Below are positions 35,391 to 44,154 of a stretch of 64,000 nt of DNA, in pieces. Each line of letters begins with the position of its first letter. Position 1 is the first letter of the stretch. The notes beneath the pieces were generated by a model. The model was not told where the DNA came from and ran no database searches. It saw only the letters and a list, made by a program, of their open reading frames with translations. This DNA is from Flavobacterium sp. W4I14 (GTDB lineage: Bacteria; Bacteroidota; Bacteroidia; Sphingobacteriales; Sphingobacteriaceae): NCBI GenBank assembly GCA_030817875.1, contig JAUSZU010000001.1:3658001-3722000 (forward strand). Reading direction: 5' to 3'. The translations under genes and the position numbers were made by a program.

Positions 35391-35475
35391 TAACCACGAC
35401 CTGTCCCGATTTTCGGGAGATAAAAAGGATAGGCACAGATAATATTAAAATCAGTATTTATCTGTGTGCATCCGT
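35391..35475. repeat. CACAGAT interspersed repeat, copy 2
   Basis: It contains AACCACGACCTG, a small TCCCGA/TCGGGA hairpin, then GGCACAGATAATATT and TATTTATCTGTGTGCATCC. The last block matches the copy behind the SusC/D operon and the copy near 42.6 kb. Confidence 0.5.
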
Positions 35476-35516
35476 TGCAAAGCTACCTTTAATCACATAA
35501 CCTAAGCCCTAACCAA

Positions 35517-36806
35517 ATGTCATTACTTATCCTACTCTTCGGCATCCTGTTGCTTTTCGTGCTGATCTTGAAAAAGATCAATCCAATGATAGCCCTAATT
35601 GCTGTGGCAATTATTACAGGTCTTTTATTGGGAATGCCTGCTCCAAAAGTAATGAGCTCCATTAGCAATGGTATAGGCAGCACGCTAGGCAGCATGGTAA
35701 TGGTTTTGGCGCTCGGTGCGATGATGGGCAAATTAATTGAAGATAGCGGATCGGCAAAAAAGATTGTTTTCATATTGATCGGGGCTTTCGGCAAAAAGAA
35801 CATTCAATGGGCCGTGCTGTTAACCGGTTTATTGGTGGGCATTCCTTTGTTTTATAATGCTGGTTTTGTGGTGTTAATCCCTTTAGTTTTTGCCATTTCT
35901 GCCACAACAGGAGTATCAAAATTATACATCGGCATCCCGATGGCCACAGCCCTTTCGGTAACACATGGTTTTTTACCGCCCCACCCTGGTCCAGTTGCAC
36001 TCGCTGGTATTTTCCATGCAGATATCGGTAAAACATTGATTTACGGCTTAACTTTAAGCGTGCCCATTGCGGTTATTGCCGGGATCTATTTCCCACGATT
36101 GATTCTGAAACGAGATCTATCGGTAACTGTTCAAAACTTCAGCATCAACGAAGAAGAAAATCTCCCTTCTGCATCAAGGAGTTTCATTACAGCATTGCTG
36201 CCCGTGTTTTTAATCATCGCCGGAACCATAGGAAGCAGCTTCAAAATAGATTATATCGGTAAACCGCTGTTTATATTTTTAGCCGATCCTACCGCCGCTT
36301 TATTAATTTCGGTTATTATTGCTTTAGCGGTTCAAAAAACTTCCATTACAAAAGCAATGGAATCGTGCGCGGAAGGTGTTAAGAGTATTGCCATGATTAT
36401 CCTCATTATTGCAGCTGGCGGTGCCTTTAAACAGATTTTGATCGATAGTGGGGTTGGCGAAACCGTAAAACAGCTTACTGGCGGTCTAAATTTATCGCCA
36501 TTATTACTCGCATGGCTAATCACCGCATCGCTTAGGGTAACCCTGGGTTCAGCAACAGTGGCCGCACTAACCGCATCTGGTATGGTATTGCCTTTAATTG
36601 GCCCCGGAACACCTCCAGAATTAATGGTATTATCGGTTGGTGCAGGGAGTTTAATGTTTTCTCATGTAAATGATACAGGTTTCTGGATGTTTAAAGAATA
36701 CTTTAACCTAAGCCTGAAAGAAACTTTTAGCACCTGGACCATGATGGAAAGCCTGGTTTCTGTTTTAGGGCTTATTGGCGTGTTAGTGCTTAATCAGTTT
36801 GTGTAA
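35517..36806 (+). CDS. Gluconate:H+ symporter, GntP family
   Basis: 429 residues with about 12 hydrophobic helices. GntP-family landmarks include NPMIALIAVAIITGLLLGMP near the N-terminus, SGSAKKIVFILIGAFGKK, GIPLFYNAGFVVLIPL, PPHPGPVALAG, AAGGAFKQILIDSG, GSATVAALTASGMVLPL and SHVNDTGFWMFKEYF. It imports gluconate or a related sugar acid with protons. No gluconate kinase or dehydratase is next to it; the hxlBA unit and AraC gene are the nearest metabolic partners. Confidence 0.9.
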   Translation: MSLLILLFGILLLFVLILKKINPMIALIAVAIITGLLLGMPAPKVMSSISNGIGSTLGSMVMVLALGAMMGKLIEDSGSAKKIVFILIGAFGKKNIQWAVLLTGLLVGIPLFYNAGFVVLIPLVFAISATTGVSKLYIGIPMATALSVTHGFLPPHPGPVALAGIFHADIGKTLIYGLTLSVPIAVIAGIYFPRLILKRDLSVTVQNFSINEEENLPSASRSFITALLPVFLIIAGTIGSSFKIDYIGKPLFIFLADPTAALLISVIIALAVQKTSITKAMESCAEGVKSIAMIILIIAAGGAFKQILIDSGVGETVKQLTGGLNLSPLLLAWLITASLRVTLGSATVAALTASGMVLPLIGPGTPPELMVLSVGAGSLMFSHVNDTGFWMFKEYFNLSLKETFSTWTMMESLVSVLGLIGVLVLNQFV

Positions 36807-37238
36807 GGCGAAGATAGCGTTGTAGACTCTTAATAGCCATCTCGCCAGTAAGTTGACAACGCTTGTTAAGCGCTTATCCCCTATTACACTTTGCTCCAGT
36901 CGGGATGACGACCTATCACTTGCATTATTTTTTGGAAAGCAATTGCAGGAGCTTTTAGGTTAAAGCAGCCCCGCTCCCGCTTCTGCCAATTAGAAGGAAT
37001 TGGCATCCGCTCAGATTGGGTTTAGTGATCTTAAACAGTGCTACTATCCAGGGTAAAATAAACCCGACCGACAGCGTTATCCTGTCCTTCACAGGATTAA
37101 GCAAAGGGCGGGACTATCGGAACCGAAGCACCACAGGCACTGCTTTTCAAAAAAATATAGCTTCTACTTGAATGATTGTTTCCACCCATCGTTGTAAGAT
37201 TGCTTCGTGCCTCGCAATGACGAAATTATCCAAAAACA
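36807..37238. other. Non-coding gap with scattered REP fragments
   Basis: No credible gene. There is a CCAATT...AATTGG dyad near 36986-37003, a CCTG/CAGG hairpin near 37081-37096 and a REP unit GTAAGATTGCTTCGTGCCTC plus GCAATGACG (37193-37222). The REP unit also occurs in the hairpin at 42.9-43.0 kb. Confidence 0.4.
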
Positions 37239-39686
37239 TTAATTCTTAACCCTATTCTTTTCTGCATCGGCACCAGAAGACTCATGTTTAGCCGGCGAAG
37301 AAAAAGCCTTACCAAAACGGTAACTATAACTTACCACTACCGATCTCGAATCCTGACGGTTAACCCAGTTTGCTTCTGTGTTTGCCAGATTATTGATTAT
37401 ACCATTATAAATACGGGTTCTGAAAATATCGTTAGCGGTTAATTTCAAGGTACTTTTTGCTGAAAGTTTTTTCTGCACCGCTGCACCGAACTCATGTACT
37501 TCACCCAATAAAAACTGTACATTAGATAGTTTACTCTGGTAACGCATATTTACCTCTGCATTCCAGGTCGGACTGATTTTGAACTGCAAATTCGGATTTG
37601 CTCTTAAATAACTTCCATTGGTAACCAAAAAACCTGTATAGAAATCTGTTTTTGAAACTATTTTTGCATACTCCACATAAGCATTCAGTTTAACCCATTT
37701 GGTGAGGTCGATCTCTGCATTTACAGAAACATTGGCCACTCTTGTTTTACCCACGTTTGCCGGCCTGCTGTAATAGGTGCCATTTAAAATTTCGATGGTT
37801 TCATTCACCTCATCTCTTACCCAGCTATAGCCAAAAGTTGTGGTAATCTTATTTTTATAAGTATGCGACAGTTCGATGCTTTGTGTAAAAGAAGGCTTTA
37901 AAAAAGGATTGCCAACATAATAAGTAAACTTATCCAAAGGAGAAAAAAATGGATTAAGGTCCTGATAATATGGCCGATCGATCCTTCTTCCATAATTAAG
38001 CCCCAGTTGATTGTTTCCTGCTGTATCGAGTTTATAGGAGAAATAAAGCGTTGGAAATAAACTGTTATAGGTTCTTTTAAAACTCGAATCGGGTTTGATC
38101 AGATTGCCCAATTGATGTCCGTTAGAAACCGTATTTTCATACCTCAAGCCAGCCTGAAGCGAAAACCGCTTTCCTTCCCGGCTCATGTTCAGGTAAACCG
38201 CATTGATGTTTTCTTCATATAAAAAGTGATTGCTCTTTTCATAATCGGCATTGGTTTTCCCGTTTGCGGTATTAAAGTAATCGGCAATGTTATCGGTTTT
38301 GGTATAAGCGGTTTTAACACCCGCATCAAGCTTCCACTTATTTTCCAGTGGATGCGAATAATCAGCTTTAGCGGTATAGATATCAATATTTGAAGGCAGG
38401 TTACCTGTTAAAATATCCTGGTATTTTAAGGCTCCACTGGGCAGGTAACTGAAGTTGTAGTAAGTTTGATCGGTTTGATTTCGGTAAAGCAGATAATCGG
38501 CATCAAAGGTCAATTCTCGTCCTGCCTGCTTAAATTTGTGCCTGTAATTTAAATTCACACCTGCATTCTGGTATTTGATCTGATCGATATTTTCAGCCCT
38601 GATGACCGAATCCAATTGCATCGAAGCATTAGACAGATTACTGGTATTGTTGTTTACCTGCTTCGAAATCCGGTTCATCCCGGTAAGTACCACGCCCCAG
38701 GTTGTGCGGTCTGATGCATAATAATCAAGCCCTGTTTTCAAATTAAAAGTATTGCCATGCCTGCGGAAATAAGAATTCTGATTGAAGTAGGATTTGGCAC
38801 TACCATCGTCATTTTTATATTTGCGGTTCAGATCAAGATCGGTAAAACTGTTATTTAAATTATAACTCAGGTTACCAAAAACGTTGATCTTATCCTTGCG
38901 GTAATTAAAGTTGAAACTGTTGTTCGAGCGACTTAATTCGCCTTGATTTAAACTCACATTAATCCCCCCATTAAACCCAGCGATTTTGGTTTTCTTGGTT
39001 TTGATATTAATTACACCCCCATTGCCAGCAGCGTCGTACTTGGCAGGCGGATTGGTCATCAGTTCAATCTGATCAAGCGAGGAGGAAGGCAGCGAACGCA
39101 GGTAATTATCCAGGTCGGCACCCGATAAATAGGTTGGTTTATCATCAATGAAAATAGCCACCCCACTCTTGCCTTTGAGCGAGATTACCCCATTCTGATC
39201 TACATTTACCCCAGGCGATTTACTCAGCACATCCAGTGCGGTTGTGCCAGCATTGGAGATCAAAGCATCAACATTGACAACAGTACGGTCTATTTTCCGC
39301 TCTACAAAAGCTTTCTGACCTGAAATATTCACCTCTTTTAAATTGGTTGCCCCAGCTTTGATCTTGATGTCGGCCAAATTGATAACAGACTGGTTGGCCG
39401 TTAAAACCAAGGTATCGGTTTGATAAATAGGCGAACCTACAACCGATACCTTGATGAGGTATTTTCCATAACCGAGCTTATCGAAGCTAAATAGTCCATC
39501 CTTTTCGGTGAAGGTTGTTTTAACCAACACCGAATCTTTAAGCAGCGCAGCTGTGGCAAATTCTATATTTTTTCCATCGACATCCAATACACGACCGTAA
39601 ATTCTGGATTGGGGAGTTTGGGCTTGAGCAAAGGTAAGGGCAATATTCATCCATACGGCTAAAAAAGCCATGAGCTTAAATTTCAT
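37239..39686 (-). CDS. TonB-type outer membrane beta-barrel receptor downstream of BlaI/M56
   Basis: 815 residues. Signal peptide (cleavage near AQAQ), then a carboxypeptidase-regulatory-like domain (about 28-115, IYGRVLDVDGKNIEFATAAL). A plug follows, with DVLSKSPGVNVDQNGVISLK, IDDKPTYLSGADL and NPPAKYDAAGNGGVINIKTK. The barrel is of the 'outer membrane beta-barrel family' type (PF14905), ending in SYRFGKAF and a hydrophilic tail. It follows the M56 peptidase gene by 31 bp and is probably under the BlaI repressor (inference). The substrate is unknown; family members may be signalling rather than uptake proteins. Confidence 0.9.
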   Translation of the reverse strand: MKFKLMAFLAVWMNIALTFAQAQTPQSRIYGRVLDVDGKNIEFATAALLKDSVLVKTTFTEKDGLFSFDKLGYGKYLIKVSVVGSPIYQTDTLVLTANQSVINLADIKIKAGATNLKEVNISGQKAFVERKIDRTVVNVDALISNAGTTALDVLSKSPGVNVDQNGVISLKGKSGVAIFIDDKPTYLSGADLDNYLRSLPSSSLDQIELMTNPPAKYDAAGNGGVINIKTKKTKIAGFNGGINVSLNQGELSRSNNSFNFNYRKDKINVFGNLSYNLNNSFTDLDLNRKYKNDDGSAKSYFNQNSYFRRHGNTFNLKTGLDYYASDRTTWGVVLTGMNRISKQVNNNTSNLSNASMQLDSVIRAENIDQIKYQNAGVNLNYRHKFKQAGRELTFDADYLLYRNQTDQTYYNFSYLPSGALKYQDILTGNLPSNIDIYTAKADYSHPLENKWKLDAGVKTAYTKTDNIADYFNTANGKTNADYEKSNHFLYEENINAVYLNMSREGKRFSLQAGLRYENTVSNGHQLGNLIKPDSSFKRTYNSLFPTLYFSYKLDTAGNNQLGLNYGRRIDRPYYQDLNPFFSPLDKFTYYVGNPFLKPSFTQSIELSHTYKNKITTTFGYSWVRDEVNETIEILNGTYYSRPANVGKTRVANVSVNAEIDLTKWVKLNAYVEYAKIVSKTDFYTGFLVTNGSYLRANPNLQFKISPTWNAEVNMRYQSKLSNVQFLLGEVHEFGAAVQKKLSAKSTLKLTANDIFRTRIYNGIINNLANTEANWVNRQDSRSVVVSYSYRFGKAFSSPAKHESSGADAEKNRVKN

Positions 39687-39717
39687 GATGTGTTGATTGG
39701 GTTAGCGCTTTTAGAAC

Positions 39718-41655
39718 TTAGTTTTTATTGTTTTCGATCAGGAAATTATACATCAGCGAATGATTTTCATTCTTCAAAAATCTTTGTTTGTATTTTTTCT
39801 GCACGTCGGCATTTTGTTTTACGCCATTTACAATTAAATCGTCTTTATTGAGTTTGTACGACAATTTATTGGTGCTGGTAATGATGCCGTCTTTCATCAA
39901 TTGCTGATTGATTTGGTTGGTATAATCGTGGCCATCTCCGTTGGTTACGGTTTTCGAGGTAACCGTACGTTGTACGCCTGTTCTCGTACTTGTTTTTGGG
40001 TTATAAACAGGGGGTGTTGGAGGCGTAGGTGGAGCTGGTGGAGTGGTTGGAGCTGGCGGAACCGAAGGCAGCGGTGGAGCTGGCGGTACTGCATACGCAG
40101 CACGGGGTGCCCTTGGTGCTCTAGGTGGGCGCGGCGGACGTGGTGCTCTTGGTACACGCGGACCATCGCCACCTTTATTCTCCTGAAACCATTTAGCGTC
40201 TTCCTTTTCCCATTTATCAACCTCTTTTGTCCATTTGGCATCTTCCTTTGCCCATTTGGCGTCTTCCTTGGCTAATTTAGCATCTTCTTTTGCAAGTTTC
40301 TCATCTGCGATACGGCGTTTTTCATCGGCTATTCTTGCTTTAGCATCTTCATTCCGCATTCGCTCATCCGCTGCTGCCTTTCCAGCATCATCTTTTCTGG
40401 CTTGCCGGTCAGCAATTCTTGCCTTTACATCTTCATTCGTTTCGCTGCTTTTGCGTTTTTCGTTTAACTGTTTCAATTGACGATCCATTTTGGAATTGAT
40501 TTCCTTTTCCAATTGATCGGCAGATTTCCCTTCAACAGGTTTAGATTTTTTCGCTGTATCCTGTAAAACCTGTATTGAAGTGGATATTTTTTTTCTGGTA
40601 ACTGTTTTTGCATTGCCCACGCTCTTGAACGCAGCACTGCAAACCACAACCGATACCAGGGCGATGGTTAATATTGTCTTTTCCATTTTGTTTAAAGTTG
40701 AATTGGTATTGAATAACATCCTGCTTGCTCTATGCAGCAGGCTACCTTTCTTACCCGTTATCGCCATGGCATAAGCAGGTGCACACTGCTTAAACTCCTG
40801 ACAGAATATGAGGGCCTGAACGTAGTTTTTGCGATCGCTTACACAGGTAATGGCCAAATCATCACAGCAATGTTCGCGTTCTGTTTTTATTAATTGTGAT
40901 ACCCAAAGTACCGCTGGGTTAAAGAAGAAAACGATTTCGATAAAACTTTGTAATAGGTTTACCAGATAATCTTTACGTTTAATGTGCGCCAGTTCGTGAG
41001 AAAGAATAGCCTCAACTTCTGCGTTTGACAGGCCGGTAAGCAAACCTAACGGAATTAAGATTAAGGGTTTAAAATGCCCCACAACCATTGGTACCTGCGC
41101 AATACCCGACTGCATGATTTTAACCGATTGACTTAAACCTAATTCTTCGGCCAGCATAGCTAACTTTTCATCCCACTTTTTACCTGCAGCATAGGTTTTA
41201 TGATTACGCAAATGATATACACCATTTAAACCCACCATTAACTGAATGCATTTTCCGCATATAATTAAAAACCAGATCAGTACAATCTGATAAGCATATG
41301 CATTCCATAAAGAAAGAATTTTGTTCAGTCCCGAATACATATCATGCTGAACGTTTGCAATTACAGGTTGATCGGTAGCCCCAGTGGGGAGATTGATTAC
41401 AACCTGATCAGCTATAGAACCTATAGGTTTTTGCAGTTCTTTGTAAAAGGTAAAGAATATGGCCACAACAAACAACGCCAAACATATGGTGAGGAGATTA
41501 TAGCGCATTGCCGCGCTTGCTTTTCGGGTAGTAAACATAACCAAACCAGCAAGCAGGGCCAATATTACCCCAAGCCATAGCGAGTGGAACAAAGTAGCAC
41601 CGAGGGCATGAAGCCAATTTTCGGGTAAAAGGTTAATTAACTTAAATTCCATCAT
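39718..41655 (-). CDS. BlaR1-like M56 membrane metallopeptidase with long charged and Pro-rich tail
   Basis: 645 residues. Four membrane helices (about 20-42, 52-70, 118-140, 325-345). The zinc motif H220-E-L-A-H224 is followed by REHCCDD, giving the third ligand and the cytoplasmic M56 domain of BlaR1/MecR1. Beyond the last helix comes a region of repeated Glu-Asp-Ala-Lys units (EDAKLAKEDAKWAKEDAKW, about 430-495). It is followed by a Pro/Arg/Ala-rich stretch (505-555) and a small C-terminal domain. There is no penicillin-binding domain. On a stress signal it should cleave the BlaI repressor encoded 29 bp upstream (family knowledge). Confidence 0.88.
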   Translation of the reverse strand: MMEFKLINLLPENWLHALGATLFHSLWLGVILALLAGLVMFTTRKASAAMRYNLLTICLALFVVAIFFTFYKELQKPIGSIADQVVINLPTGATDQPVIANVQHDMYSGLNKILSLWNAYAYQIVLIWFLIICGKCIQLMVGLNGVYHLRNHKTYAAGKKWDEKLAMLAEELGLSQSVKIMQSGIAQVPMVVGHFKPLILIPLGLLTGLSNAEVEAILSHELAHIKRKDYLVNLLQSFIEIVFFFNPAVLWVSQLIKTEREHCCDDLAITCVSDRKNYVQALIFCQEFKQCAPAYAMAITGKKGSLLHRASRMLFNTNSTLNKMEKTILTIALVSVVVCSAAFKSVGNAKTVTRKKISTSIQVLQDTAKKSKPVEGKSADQLEKEINSKMDRQLKQLNEKRKSSETNEDVKARIADRQARKDDAGKAAADERMRNEDAKARIADEKRRIADEKLAKEDAKLAKEDAKWAKEDAKWTKEVDKWEKEDAKWFQENKGGDGPRVPRAPRPPRPPRAPRAPRAAYAVPPAPPLPSVPPAPTTPPAPPTPPTPPVYNPKTSTRTGVQRTVTSKTVTNGDGHDYTNQINQQLMKDGIITSTNKLSYKLNKDDLIVNGVKQNADVQKKYKQRFLKNENHSLMYNFLIENNKN

Positions 41656-41684
41656 TGTGGTTCTTTAGAATCTGTTATTATTAA

Positions 41685-42074
41685 TTATTCCATGCTATCC
41701 AATAGCCGCTTTATCTCTTCTATTTCCTGTTTAGAGGTTTTCTCATTACCCAGAAGCTGCATCATTAACTGCGAAGCAGATCCTTTATATAAGGTATTTA
41801 CAAAACGGTCTAACAACTGCACTTTGGTTTTCTCTTCAGCCTCAACAGGAATATAAATGTGTTTCATTTGGCTTTCATCACGTTTTAATATTCCCTTTTC
41901 GGTTAAGATCTGCATCTGCTTTAAAGTTGAGGTATAATTCACCTCCCGCTGTTCGTTCAATTTATCGTTTACAAACCGAACTGTAGATGGCCCGAATTCC
42001 CATAATACCTGAAGAATTTCTAATTCAGCTTTAGTGGGTTCAGGCAGATTATTTTCAGTTTGATTACTTTTCAT
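41685..42074 (-). CDS. BlaI/MecI-family repressor
   Basis: 129 residues. The winged-helix domain (about 12-80) has the family pattern LPEPTKAELEILQVLWEFGP, VNDKLNEQREVNYTSTLKQM and LTEKGILKRDE. A C-terminal dimerisation helix region follows. It represses its own operon until cleaved by the M56 peptidase encoded next. The operator could not be fixed; the region just upstream (42075-42115) has the imperfect dyad GGTACGATGTTTTTCGTACG, a candidate site. Confidence 0.92.
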   Translation of the reverse strand: MKSNQTENNLPEPTKAELEILQVLWEFGPSTVRFVNDKLNEQREVNYTSTLKQMQILTEKGILKRDESQMKHIYIPVEAEEKTKVQLLDRFVNTLYKGSASQLMMQLLGNEKTSKQEIEEIKRLLDSME

Positions 42075-42313
42075 ATCATAAAGGTACGATGTTTTTCGTA
42101 CGATACAAATATTATGTTTATTATTTTTTACAAAAACAACTAAAATACTGACTTAAAGCACTTTAAAGAAAACAAACAATTAGAGATATTAGTGAGGTTT
42201 TTCTTTCTAAAGAAAAACATGTTCATTATTTGGAGCGCAAGGCCTGTACAAAACAGTAAGATCCCTCCCGTTTTACGCTTTACGCTTCGCTGCCTCGTAC
42301 CTCGTTGCTGCAG

Positions 42314-42549
42314 GGTAACGCTGCAACCGGGGCTAAGCAGTTAAGACAGTGTTTCATTTTTAGGGTTGCAGGTGCACAAACCCTGGTTTCTAAACCAGAG
42401 TGGAGCGGAATAGCCCGGAGCGCAGCGAGGACTATAAGCGAAAGCGGGACTGAGAACGTCCGAGAACCACAGACGGCTCATTTCCTAATTCCAAAAGCGA
42501 CTAAATAGTTTTCTATTTCGGTCGGTGGGAAACCAACCGATAGCATAAT
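42314..42549. repeat. ~236 bp direct repeat, copy 1
   Basis: Begins GGTAACGCTGCAACCGGGGC and ends near CCAACCGATAGCATAAT. Most positions are shared with 42646-42884; the middle, around the GAGTGGAGCGG block, differs. It carries internal dyads (GGTTGCAGG.TGCACAAACC). A short open frame runs through both copies but is not conserved as a protein. Confidence 0.8.
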
Positions 42550-42554
42550 AATTT

Positions 42555-42626
42555 AACCACAGATAGGAAGGATGCATACAGATATGAAAATCCGTGTTTA
42601 TCTGTGCTCATCTGTGGCTAAAAAAG
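42555..42626. repeat. CACAGAT interspersed repeat, copy 3
   Basis: Outer arms CCACAGAT (42557-42564) and ATCTGTGG (42610-42617) enclose GATGCATACAGATATGAAAA and CCGTGTTTATCTGTGCTC. It lies in opposite orientation to the copy near 13.9 kb and separates the two ~236 bp repeats. Confidence 0.55.
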
Positions 42627-42645
42627 CTTAACTTAATAACATTGC

Positions 42646-42884
42646 GGTAACGCTGCAACCGGGGCTAAGCAGTTAAGACAGTGTTTCATTTTTAGGGTTG
42701 CAGGGTGCACAAACCCTGGTTTCTAAACCCGAGTGGAGCGGCAGCCTCCGATTTTTTTTCATCGGAGCTATAGCGAAAGCGGGACAGAGAACCTCCAAGA
42801 GCCACAGACCGCTCATTTCCCAATTCCAAAACCTACTAAATAGTTTTCTATTTCGGTCGGTGAGACACCAACCGATAGCATAAT
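42646..42884. repeat. ~239 bp direct repeat, copy 2
   Basis: Same ends and order as copy 1 (GGTAACGCTGCAACCGGGGC to ACCAACCGATAGCATAAT). It carries a local CTCCGATTTTTTTTCATCGGAG hairpin in the variable middle. Confidence 0.8.
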
Positions 42885-42934
42885 GTCACTATTATCCTTC
42901 GACAGGCTACCATTGACAGACCTCCCTAGAAAGG

Positions 42935-43032
42935 TCGTCATTGCGAGGCACGAAGCAATCTTAATGCGCACGCTAGTAGCGATCGTTGTAAGATTGCTTC
43001 GTCGGCTGAAAAAGCCTTCTCGCAATGACGAT
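42935..43032. repeat. REP hairpin with long arms
   Basis: TCGTCATTGCGAGGCACGAA and GCAATCTTA form the left arm; GTAAGATTGCTTCG and TTCTCGCAATGACGA form the right. The unit also occurs singly near 37.2 kb. It is typical of dispersed intergenic palindromes in Bacteroidota. The remaining bases up to 43130 show nothing. Confidence 0.65.
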
Positions 43033-43130
43033 ACTTGGAGGGGATTTAATCTCTTAAATTCTCCTTTCATTTATATTGATTTTTATACAATAAATTAACC
43101 CTCAGGATGACAACAGTTTATTACACTCTT

Positions 43131-43985
43131 TTATTCCTTAAGTTGTTTAATCACGGCAATAATATCTTCTTCTCCAAATTTTGCAGCCGCATCTCTGAAA
43201 GTATTTAGTGCTGTTTTAGCCAATGGTGATGAAATCCCTTCGGCTTTGGCCAGGTTCAGATCTTTTACAATATGTTTAAGTGCAAAGGCAGCTTTGTAAT
43301 GATCAGCAATAATGGCATCACCTTTAATTTTGGTAAAAATATTACCAATGGCTGCATTATTGATCAATTCTAATAAGTCTTCTGTTTTAATTCCTTGTTC
43401 ATTGGCAAACAAAATGGTTTCGGCCAAGCCCTGTGCATATAAGGCCAAAAGCGAATTGATGGCCAGTTTTGCGCTGTTGCCTGCGCCATTATTGCCAACA
43501 AGTTTGGCAAGTTTGCCCATTTTTTCCAGAATCGGTTTTACCTGATTAAAAGCAGTTTCTTCACCGCCAACCATGATAACCAGCTGACCGGTTTCTGCCT
43601 GCTTCACACTCCCTGAAACTGGCGCATCTAAATAAAAGTTCCCTTGTGTTTTACAATGTTTGGACATTTCTTTTGAAATTGAAGGGGAAACCGTGCTCAT
43701 ATTAACAATGATCTTGCCGGAAGCTCCTCCACTAAAAAGACCTTCTTCTCCCTTAAAAATCTGCTCTATTGCGGCATCATCAGAAACCATAACAATTATC
43801 ACATCGGTAGCTGCAATCAGCGCTTTGGGTGTTTCGGCTATTGATGCGCCCATTTCTTTCAGCGAAGCTTCTTTGTTCTTGCTTCTATTATAGACAGTAA
43901 CCGCATAATCTGCTTTTATCAATTGCTCTGCCATTGGGATCCCCATATTCCCTAACCCGACCCAACCTATTTGTGTTATATTCAT
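43131..43985 (-). CDS. NAD(P)-dependent beta-hydroxyacid dehydrogenase
   Basis: 284 residues. An N-terminal Rossmann fold has WVGLGNMGIPMAEQLIKADY, followed by VYNRSKNK. The substrate motif DAPVSGSVKQAETGQLVIMVGG and the catalytic Lys in NSAKLAINSLL identify the 3-hydroxyisobutyrate dehydrogenase/GLYR1 group. Members oxidise short hydroxy acids or reduce succinic semialdehyde; the exact substrate cannot be read. It is a single gene. Confidence 0.9.
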   Translation of the reverse strand: MNITQIGWVGLGNMGIPMAEQLIKADYAVTVYNRSKNKEASLKEMGASIAETPKALIAATDVIIVMVSDDAAIEQIFKGEEGLFSGGASGKIIVNMSTVSPSISKEMSKHCKTQGNFYLDAPVSGSVKQAETGQLVIMVGGEETAFNQVKPILEKMGKLAKLVGNNGAGNSAKLAINSLLALYAQGLAETILFANEQGIKTEDLLELINNAAIGNIFTKIKGDAIIADHYKAAFALKHIVKDLNLAKAEGISSPLAKTALNTFRDAAAKFGEEDIIAVIKQLKE

Positions 43986-44154
43986 TTTGTTATTTTTATA
44001 TAAACAAATGTGGCAAAGAAAAAGCTAAAATTCTTAAACGCCAGGTAAAAATGATACGATGAAGTAATTATTTGCTGAGCCACTTTAAAACTAATATTTT
44101 TAGTAAATTAGCGCCGCATTGAAATAATTTCTCCCTTTGTAATTACCAAACCAT

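Noticed and set aside
39901..40480. Long frames opposite the M56 peptidase gene
   Set aside because: They are the antisense of the Pro-rich and Glu-Asp-Ala-Lys repeats, which keep stop codons out of other frames.
42305..42883. Short frames in both ~236 bp repeats
   Set aside because: Parts of the translated sequence recur only because the DNA repeats; the frames diverge and shift between copies.
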